The notes under the pieces were generated by a model. The model searched no databases, had not been told where the DNA came from, and saw only the letters and a program-made list of their open reading frames with translations. Below are positions 58,825 through 64,000 of a stretch of 64,000 nucleotides of DNA, one piece after another. Source of the DNA: Aquificota bacterium (GTDB lineage: Bacteria > Thermosulfidibacterota > Thermosulfidibacteria > Thermosulfidibacterales > B14-G1); contig WFSL01000002.1 of assembly GCA_015486015.1 (NCBI GenBank), positions 1-64,000 on the forward strand. Reading direction: 5' to 3'. A program made the position numbers and the translations under genes. Each line of letters opens with the position of its first letter. Positions within the stretch are counted from its first letter, which is position 1.

Positions 58825-59919
58825 TCAAGGGTAGGGACTCTGCCTGGATCCCTTTGCGAGCGCCTTACCGTCAAGGAGGAGGTAACGTCCGCTCCTTCTA
58901 AGGTTGATGCCCGTTTTTTCAATGGTCAACAGAGAGAGCTCGCCCTTCCTCTGAAGGGCAACGAGGCGCCTCGCCAGTTGAGGGCCTATACCGGGTACAC
59001 GCAGAAGTTCATGGTACGTGGCGCCTTTCAGGTCTAGGGGGAAGAAGTGGGGATGCCTCTTAGCCCAGTAGGTTTTAGGGTCTATCCTCTTAGGGAGGTT
59101 GCCCTCGTGATCCACCAGTTCCTCTGGCGAAAATCCATACCTCCTCACTAAAAATTCACCCTGATATAGCCTGAGTTGCCTCTCCTTAGAACCCGGAGGT
59201 CTGTTACCTAAGGGGGTACCCGTAATGGGTCTGAAGGCCTGAAAGTAGGCCCTTTTCAAGGTATACCTCTTCACTAAGACATCTACAGCCTTCAATAGCT
59301 CCAGATCCCTTTCTGGCCCCAGGTCCACTACGAACTGGGTAGTGAAGCCCCCCTCCAGGAGAGGGAGAATGGGAAGCACATCGCTCCTCAGGCTTTTAGA
59401 CGGGGCTACCTCTCTTAGGAGGTCCTCTCTGGGCATCTCCATGTTGATAGAGAGTCGTGTGGCTAAGGGGATGGCCTGCATCACCAGATCCCGAGAGGTG
59501 CCTGGCAGAATCTTCAGATGAATGTAACCCTTGAAACCCTCCCTGTACCGAAGCCTCCGGGCCACAGAGACCATCTTCTCCATGGTGTCATCGGGGTGTA
59601 CTGGGATGGCAGAGGAGAGAAAGAGACCTTGCACTAGCCCCCTTCTCCACATGAGCATGAAGAGACGAACCAACTCCTCCACCTCGAAGGTGCAGCGGGG
59701 CGAGTCTGTGAGCGAGGAGAAGGCACAATAGCGGCAGTTAAGGCTGCAGTGGTTGGTAAAGAGTACCTTAAGAAGTGGCACCTTTTTGCCCGATGCCCAG
59801 GCGTGGTAGATTCCGGGGAAAACGATGTCGGGCCTATCAGCAGAGGGGTACGCACAGACATCGTAGCTTGAGGCCTGACCCAGGATCCTCAGCTTTTCAA
59901 AAACACCCAGAGATCGCAC
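58825..59919 (-). CDS. Putative DNA modification/repair radical SAM protein
   Basis: 364 aa. Starts KLRILGQASSYDVCAYPSAD; radical SAM cluster LFTNHCSLNCRYCAFSSLTD; SSAIPVHPDDTMEKMVSVAR; C-terminal helix-hairpin-helix LLRVPGIGPQLARRLVALQR. It matches the TIGR03916 type (rSAM linked to a uracil-DNA-glycosylase-like protein), but no UDG/DUF4130 partner gene lies in the window. It is 10 nt upstream of no other radical SAM gene; hisH precedes it on the same strand. Confidence 0.85.
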   Translation of the reverse strand: MRSLGVFEKLRILGQASSYDVCAYPSADRPDIVFPGIYHAWASGKKVPLLKVLFTNHCSLNCRYCAFSSLTDSPRCTFEVEELVRLFMLMWRRGLVQGLFLSSAIPVHPDDTMEKMVSVARRLRYREGFKGYIHLKILPGTSRDLVMQAIPLATRLSINMEMPREDLLREVAPSKSLRSDVLPILPLLEGGFTTQFVVDLGPERDLELLKAVDVLVKRYTLKRAYFQAFRPITGTPLGNRPPGSKERQLRLYQGEFLVRRYGFSPEELVDHEGNLPKRIDPKTYWAKRHPHFFPLDLKGATYHELLRVPGIGPQLARRLVALQRKGELSLLTIEKTGINLRRSGRYLLLDGKALAKGSRQSPYP

Positions 59920-59928
59920 CGTTTACCC

Positions 59929-60531
59929 TCACAAACGATGGAAGTTCTCCAACATGGTTAAACCTGAGCGCTGACTCTTTTCAGGATGGAATTGGGTGGC
60001 GAAGACATTCTCCCTCCATAGCATGGAGGCAAACTCTACGCCGTACTCTGTGCTGGTAGCTACCACAGAAAGGTCGTAGGGAACTACGTAGTAGGAGTGT
60101 ACAAAGTAAAAGTACGCCCCTTCTGGTATCCCCCTGAGGAGGGGGCAACCATCCCTCAGTATGTGTATAGTGTTCCATCCCATGTGTGGTACCTTCAACC
60201 CTCTGGGGAACCGCACTACCCTTCCGGGAATGAGATTCAGGCCTGTGTGGGTACCAAACTCCTCGCTTTGGGAAAATAGGAGCTGAAGCCCTAAGCATAT
60301 CCCCAAAAAGGGCCGACCATACCCAATAAACTCCATCAAGGGCTCCACAAGCCGGAACCTATGAAGATTGTCCATGCAGTCTGCAAAGGCACCTACCCCC
60401 GGCAGCACAAGCTTGTCTGCACGTTTGACTACCCTTGGATCCCTGGTGATAACCACTTGGGCCCCCACATACTCTAACGCCTTCTGGACGCTCCTGAGGT
60501 TTCCCCTCTCGTAGTCCAGCACCGCTATCAA
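59929..60531 (-). CDS. hisH: Imidazole glycerol phosphate synthase glutaminase subunit
   Basis: 200 aa from TTG 60531 (AAGGGGG upstream, family-typical IAVLDYERGNLRSVQKALEY); the frame opens at 60567 inside hisB. Class I amidotransferase triad: Cys in RPFLGICLGLQLLF, His and Glu in FATQFHPEKSQRSGLTML. Supplies ammonia to HisF (encoded at 23.5 kb). It starts 1 nt after the hisB stop. Confidence 0.95.
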   Translation of the reverse strand: MIAVLDYERGNLRSVQKALEYVGAQVVITRDPRVVKRADKLVLPGVGAFADCMDNLHRFRLVEPLMEFIGYGRPFLGICLGLQLLFSQSEEFGTHTGLNLIPGRVVRFPRGLKVPHMGWNTIHILRDGCPLLRGIPEGAYFYFVHSYYVVPYDLSVVATSTEYGVEFASMLWRENVFATQFHPEKSQRSGLTMLENFHRL

Positions 60532-60532
60532 T

Positions 60533-61114
60533 TCAGAGGACCCCCTTTGTGGATGGGACATCCTCACCGACCACCTGTACTGCCATCCTCAGGGCTCGGG
60601 CAAAGGCCTTGAACATGGCCTCTATGGCATGGTGGGTATTGGTACACTCGAGTAGACGAATATGGAGGGTGATCCCTGCCCCTCTCACTACCCCTTGGAA
60701 GAACTCTTGCACCAGCTCCGTGTCAAAGTCTCCCACCCTATGGGCCGGGAGAGAAGCAGAGAATCGGAGGAAAGACCTGCCGGAGAGGTCTAAAGCCACC
60801 TGAGCCAAGGCCTCATCCATAGGCACCAATGCCTCTCCAAACCTCTCAATGCCCCGCTTATCCCCCACCGCCTGGGCAAGGGCTTCTCCAAAGACGATCC
60901 CTGTATCTTCCACGAGGTGGTGAAGGTCTACATCCACATCTCCAGTAGCCTTGACATCAAGATCTATACAAGAATGGCGGGCTAAGGTCTGGAGCATATG
61001 GTTGAAAAACCCTGCAGGAGTTGAGATTTCTCCCTTCCCTTCCCCGTCCAGATTTACAGAGACTGTGATCTCTGTCTCTGCCGTGGACCTTTCTATCCTA
61101 CCCCTGCGGCCCAC
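60533..61114 (-). CDS. hisB: Imidazoleglycerol-phosphate dehydratase
   Basis: 193 aa from GTG 61114, selected because AGGAGG sits 6 nt upstream; TTG 61135 is also in frame. Motifs: RSTAETEITVSVNLDGEGKG, TPAGFFNHMLQTLARHSCID, DLHHLVEDTGIVFGEALAQA, LLECTNTHHAIEAMFKAFAR (Mn-binding His pairs). Monofunctional form without the phosphatase domain. Confidence 0.95.
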   Translation of the reverse strand: MGRRGRIERSTAETEITVSVNLDGEGKGEISTPAGFFNHMLQTLARHSCIDLDVKATGDVDVDLHHLVEDTGIVFGEALAQAVGDKRGIERFGEALVPMDEALAQVALDLSGRSFLRFSASLPAHRVGDFDTELVQEFFQGVVRGAGITLHIRLLECTNTHHAIEAMFKAFARALRMAVQVVGEDVPSTKGVL

Positions 61115-61433
61115 CCTTCTCCTCCTTTGGGCCAAAGGTCTCAGTGATCCTCTTCTCCAAGCGGTGAATATCCTCCTTGGTGGCCAGCCCAGCTATCTCC
61201 ACCACCTTCTTGAGTGCCTCCTCTAAGCGGGCCTCCATGCGCTTTGACTCTTCCCTCTCCTTGAGATCCCGGATGTATTTGCGGCCCTTCTCTTGCCTTT
61301 CAGCCCCTTTCTTCACCAACTGATCCACCGTCTTCTTCGTTTCCTCCTCTAAGGTGGCCATAAAACCCAAACCCAAGAGGAAGAGCTCCTTCAAACCAAA
61401 GCCCTCTTCCTTTCCCTTATTGCTCTCCATCAT
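61098..61433 (-). CDS. Phasin-like helical protein
   Basis: 111 aa from ATG 61433 (GGAGGGG upstream; an ATG follows at 61430). Pattern FGLKELFLLGLGFMATLEEE, TKKTVDQLVKKGAERQEKGR, LEEALKKVVEIAGLATKEDI, matching the PhaF/PhaI-type phasin superfamily. No PHA synthase is linked; a general scaffold role is possible. Its end overlaps hisB by 17 nt, so it is the upstream gene of the hisB-hisH unit. Confidence 0.7.
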   Translation of the reverse strand: MMESNKGKEEGFGLKELFLLGLGFMATLEEETKKTVDQLVKKGAERQEKGRKYIRDLKEREESKRMEARLEEALKKVVEIAGLATKEDIHRLEKRITETFGPKEEKGGPQG

Positions 61434-61543
61434 GTCCCCTCCGTTAAGGTATCGCTTGTCTATTAAGGTATGCGGCTTCATCATGCAATGCAAAGCCTAT
61501 CCTTTGCCAGGTAGATGACACAGACCAAGCAGGGTTGGCGAAT

Positions 61544-62341
61544 CTATCCTTCTCTGAGGGCCCCCCTGAGTGCTTCAACTGCCTCCTTAAGCTTCTCCTT
61601 GGCCTCTCTCTCGCTCTTCCCCCATGCCTCTATGCGAACGGCTAAATCCACATCGGGCCCAAAGTGAGTGGCCAGGGTCTTGGGATACACACCTTCTATG
61701 CCCCCTAACGCCCTGTTCACCAGGGCACCCAGAAGTGATTCATCTTTGAAACCGGTATGAATCACCTCCTCAAGCATTACCCTTTCTTCCCCCCGCTCCT
61801 TCAATCTCTCGGCAAGGAGAGGTGAGAGTGCACCTTCAAACATGGCCTTCATCTCCTTTGGTACCCCTGGGAGTGCTGCGAGGATCCTGTTCTCTTCTTG
61901 GATGAGCATCCCCGGGGCTGTACCTACGGTGTTGAATAAGGGCACAGCCCCCTGAGGCATCCAAGCCATCTTCTCTCTCTCGGGCGTGATCTCAGGTGTG
62001 TCAACAAACCCCTGTCGATATAATTCTTGATACCTTGACTTCACTATCTCCAAGGCCTGGACGTGGAGCTCCATCCTCCTGCGTAAGGCTCTGGCCCATG
62101 CCCTCAGGGTGAGATCGTCCCTTGTGGGACCAAGACCACCCGTGGTGAGCAGCAGGGCTGGGCCCATAGAGAGGACATAAGAGATCTCCTGGGTAGCCTC
62201 TTCAATCACATCGTCTACTACAGAGATCCTGACTACCCTGATTCCCATAGCCGTCAACTCCCCGGCCAACCAGTGGGAGTTTGTATCCAGGGTTTTCCCT
62301 GTGAGGATCTCCCTTCCCACAGCCACTATTGCCCCTCTCAT
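61544..62341 (-). CDS. CinA-like protein, molybdopterin-binding-fold domain
   Basis: 265 aa from ATG 62341 (GGGAGG 8 nt upstream). CinA N-terminal MoCF domain: RGAIVAVGREILTGKTLDTN, LLLTTGGLGPTRDDLTLRAW, FNTVGTAPGMLIQEENRILA, ALPGVPKEMKAMFEGALSPL. It lacks the C-terminal nicotinamide-nucleotide deamidase domain of full CinA (about 410 aa). Nucleotide-pyrophosphatase-like role likely. Confidence 0.88.
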   Translation of the reverse strand: MRGAIVAVGREILTGKTLDTNSHWLAGELTAMGIRVVRISVVDDVIEEATQEISYVLSMGPALLLTTGGLGPTRDDLTLRAWARALRRRMELHVQALEIVKSRYQELYRQGFVDTPEITPEREKMAWMPQGAVPLFNTVGTAPGMLIQEENRILAALPGVPKEMKAMFEGALSPLLAERLKERGEERVMLEEVIHTGFKDESLLGALVNRALGGIEGVYPKTLATHFGPDVDLAVRIEAWGKSEREAKEKLKEAVEALRGALREG

Positions 62342-62364
62342 ACCCATCACCTCCCATTAACAGA

Positions 62365-63444
62365 TTACCCCAATCGCCACCTATATACGGCCATGATAAT
62401 CCCTATCCCCAAGTAAGTAGCAACTACAGAAGACCCTCCATAGCTCATGAGGGGAAGGGGAACACCCACTACGGGTAAGAGTCCCATGGTCATCCCTATG
62501 TTAATAATGAAATGGAGGCCATAGATAACGGCTATCCCTGTGGCTAAAAAAAAGCTATAGGCATCCCTCGTCTTGTAAGCCACTGAAAGGGCCAGCATCA
62601 CCAAGGTCAGATAGAGCAAGATAAGAATAACCGAACCGATGAAACCCCTCTCCTCAGCAAATACAGAAAATATAAAGTCAGTATGTTTTTCTGGCACAAA
62701 CTGGAGGCGGGTTTGAAATCCCTTACGAAAACCCTTCCCCCATATCCTTCCCGATCCTATGGCCGTTTGTGACTGTATAACATGGTAACCTGCGGATCTG
62801 GCTACGGCCTGTGGGTTCAGGAATGCTACTATACGCCTTCTCTGGTAAGGTTTCAGGTGCTGCCAGGTAAATGGGAGGGCTACCAACACGATCAAGCACA
62901 CTGTCACCAGGCTCTTTAAACCTATCCCCTTCACCAACACCATGATGGCAGTGAGTGCAAGTATAATGAGGGCTGAGCCGAGATCTGGCTGTAGGGCAGT
63001 GAGGATAAATGCGGGGGCAGCCAGTCCCACAGGCTTCCACAGGGACAACAGGTCGAATGGGCCCTTTTGTTGTACCAATATCCAGGATAAAGAGAGTACC
63101 AAGGCCAACTTGGCAAACTCAGATGGCTGTATCCTAAAGCATAGAAAATGGATCCATCTCTGGGCCCCCATGGCAGGTCTCCCCTGGATGAGCACGATCA
63201 CCAAAAGCGCTAAGGTCCCCAGATAGATGATGAAGCAATACCTTTTTAGGACCTTGGGATGTACAAGGGAGATCAGCATCATGGCCGATATCCCGATGAA
63301 GTTCCATAGAAGCTGGCGCCTGAAGGCCCCGCCACTGCCACTGGCACTGAACAGGGTCACCAACCCCACCACCATAATAAGGCCTAAAACCATCAGAAGC
63401 GACGTGGGGAAGTCCCAGCGTTTACCTGCTCCCCTTGCCTTCAC
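62365..63444 (-). CDS. rodA: Peptidoglycan glycosyltransferase RodA
   Basis: 359 aa, GTG start overlapping the pbp2 end by 23 nt. SEDS family, about ten helices: FPTSLLMVLGLIMVVGLVTL, ASGSGGAFRRQLLWNFIGIS, RWIHFLCFRIQPSEFAKLAL, LPVVGVPLPLMSYGGSSVVA. Polymerises lateral-wall glycan with PBP2. Confidence 0.95.
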   Translation of the reverse strand: MKARGAGKRWDFPTSLLMVLGLIMVVGLVTLFSASGSGGAFRRQLLWNFIGISAMMLISLVHPKVLKRYCFIIYLGTLALLVIVLIQGRPAMGAQRWIHFLCFRIQPSEFAKLALVLSLSWILVQQKGPFDLLSLWKPVGLAAPAFILTALQPDLGSALIILALTAIMVLVKGIGLKSLVTVCLIVLVALPFTWQHLKPYQRRRIVAFLNPQAVARSAGYHVIQSQTAIGSGRIWGKGFRKGFQTRLQFVPEKHTDFIFSVFAEERGFIGSVILILLYLTLVMLALSVAYKTRDAYSFFLATGIAVIYGLHFIINIGMTMGLLPVVGVPLPLMSYGGSSVVATYLGIGIIMAVYRWRLG

Positions 63445-64000
63445 TGTACCCCTCCAAAAGGTAGGTCCTTATCATCTCACCGGCCATGTGGGCCGCTGTA
63501 CCGCCACCATGCCCCCCATGTTCTACAAGGACAGAGACCACTATTTTGGGCCTGGCAACAGGGGCAAAAGCCACAAACCAAGCATGTGGCTGCCTCGCGA
63601 GGATAGCCTTCCTGTCCCCTGGGTCCTCCTGGAGTGCCACTACTTGGGCTGTTCCCGTTTTCCCACCCACCGCTATCCCTGGAATCCGTGCAGCCCTTCC
63701 TGTCCCATGGGGGTCCTCTACCACTCCCTTCAGGGCATCCTTTATAAAGGCCAGATTCCAGGACTTAAAGGGGAGCTTTTCCACCGCCACCTGCTCGGGG
63801 GTATCCCTCTGCTTTCCCCTCACTATACTCAGGAGGAGATGAGGATGGATCTTCATGCCCCCATTTACCACCTCGGAAAGCATGAGAGCCAATTGCAAAG
63901 GCGTTACTTGGAGATAGCCCTGACCGATGGCCAAACTGAGGGTCTCCCCTGGAAACCACACTTGCCCCTTGACCTTCCTCTTCCACTCAGCGCTGGGTAA
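63422..64000 (-). CDS. mrdA: Penicillin-binding protein 2, C-terminal part (runs off window)
   Basis: Last about 192 codons of the transpeptidase. Visible: SLAIGQGYLQVTPLQLALML, the KTG box in GIAVGGKTGTAQVVAL, HAWFVAFAPVARPKIVVSVL and VEHGGHGGGTAAHMAGEMIR. The SxxK and SxN motifs are beyond the window edge. Operon with rodA. Confidence 0.95.
   Translation of the reverse strand, partial: LPSAEWKRKVKGQVWFPGETLSLAIGQGYLQVTPLQLALMLSEVVNGGMKIHPHLLLSIVRGKQRDTPEQVAVEKLPFKSWNLAFIKDALKGVVEDPHGTGRAARIPGIAVGGKTGTAQVVALQEDPGDRKAILARQPHAWFVAFAPVARPKIVVSVLVEHGGHGGGTAAHMAGEMIRTYLLEGYSEGKGSR

Overview
The window comes from a diderm (Gram-negative) bacterium. It has a complete Mla lipid-transport operon, apolipoprotein N-acyltransferase, a lipoprotein and the rodA-pbp2 pair. 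Archaeal-type early aromatic enzymes, an IspDF fusion, CarD next to a TRAM-PIN protein, a ResB/CcsA cytochrome c system and a DHH-CBS-CCA polyprotein fit Desulfobacterota (former Deltaproteobacteria) or Nitrospirota best. This is inference from gene content; no marker gene in the window settles the phylum.

Positions 1-16000 are an accessory region read almost entirely on the minus strand. About a dozen toxin-antitoxin or TA-like modules (FitAB/VapBC, HicAB, RelE/ParE, MazEF, PIN, MntA-HepT, DUF4258-DUF2283, DUF433-DUF5615) lie between low-complexity 9-bp-period repeats and two families of short dispersed repeats. At least seven of these modules are frameshifted, deleted or truncated. Among them are a dTDP-rhamnose cluster (rfbD-A-C-B, interrupted by a 23S-IVP-type gene), cysD plus a cysN-cysC fusion, and fragments of sugar genes (fucose synthase, glycosyltransferase, epimerase). 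At 16000-19600 follow a secreted protein, manC, a nucleotide-sugar epimerase and a NusG/RfaH-like antiterminator. The leader between the antiterminator and the epimerase holds an exact match to the ops consensus, so the polysaccharide genes look like an ops-controlled transcription unit running toward position 1.

From tRNA-Leu (19671) onward the window is conserved core genome: mlaEFDAC (minus); hisF-lnt-arsR-glyQ-corC-yhaO-yhaN (plus); an aminopeptidase-N-domain protein (minus); dGTPase; the aromatic pair; ispDF, TRAM-PIN, carD and radA (minus); resB-ccsA-argD (plus); rimO (minus); mutS (plus); polX (minus); a Ski2-like helicase, a zinc ribbon, then cca and GH57 (plus); and from 57141 a minus-strand set with a DUF89 phosphatase, lipoprotein, radical SAM protein, hisH-hisB, phasin-like protein, cinA, rodA and the 3' end of pbp2.

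The strongest regulatory find is at 34201-34423. A consensus promoter drives a 27-codon leader peptide with nine aromatic residues within ten codons, followed by mutually exclusive hairpins and a terminator directly upstream of the aromatic genes. This is a candidate ribosome-mediated attenuator sensing Trp, Phe and Tyr. The same promoter geometry (-10 box, exactly 7 nt, then ATG, no Shine-Dalgarno) recurs at the nusG-like gene, radA and the dGTPase gene, which suggests that leaderless mRNAs are common in this organism.
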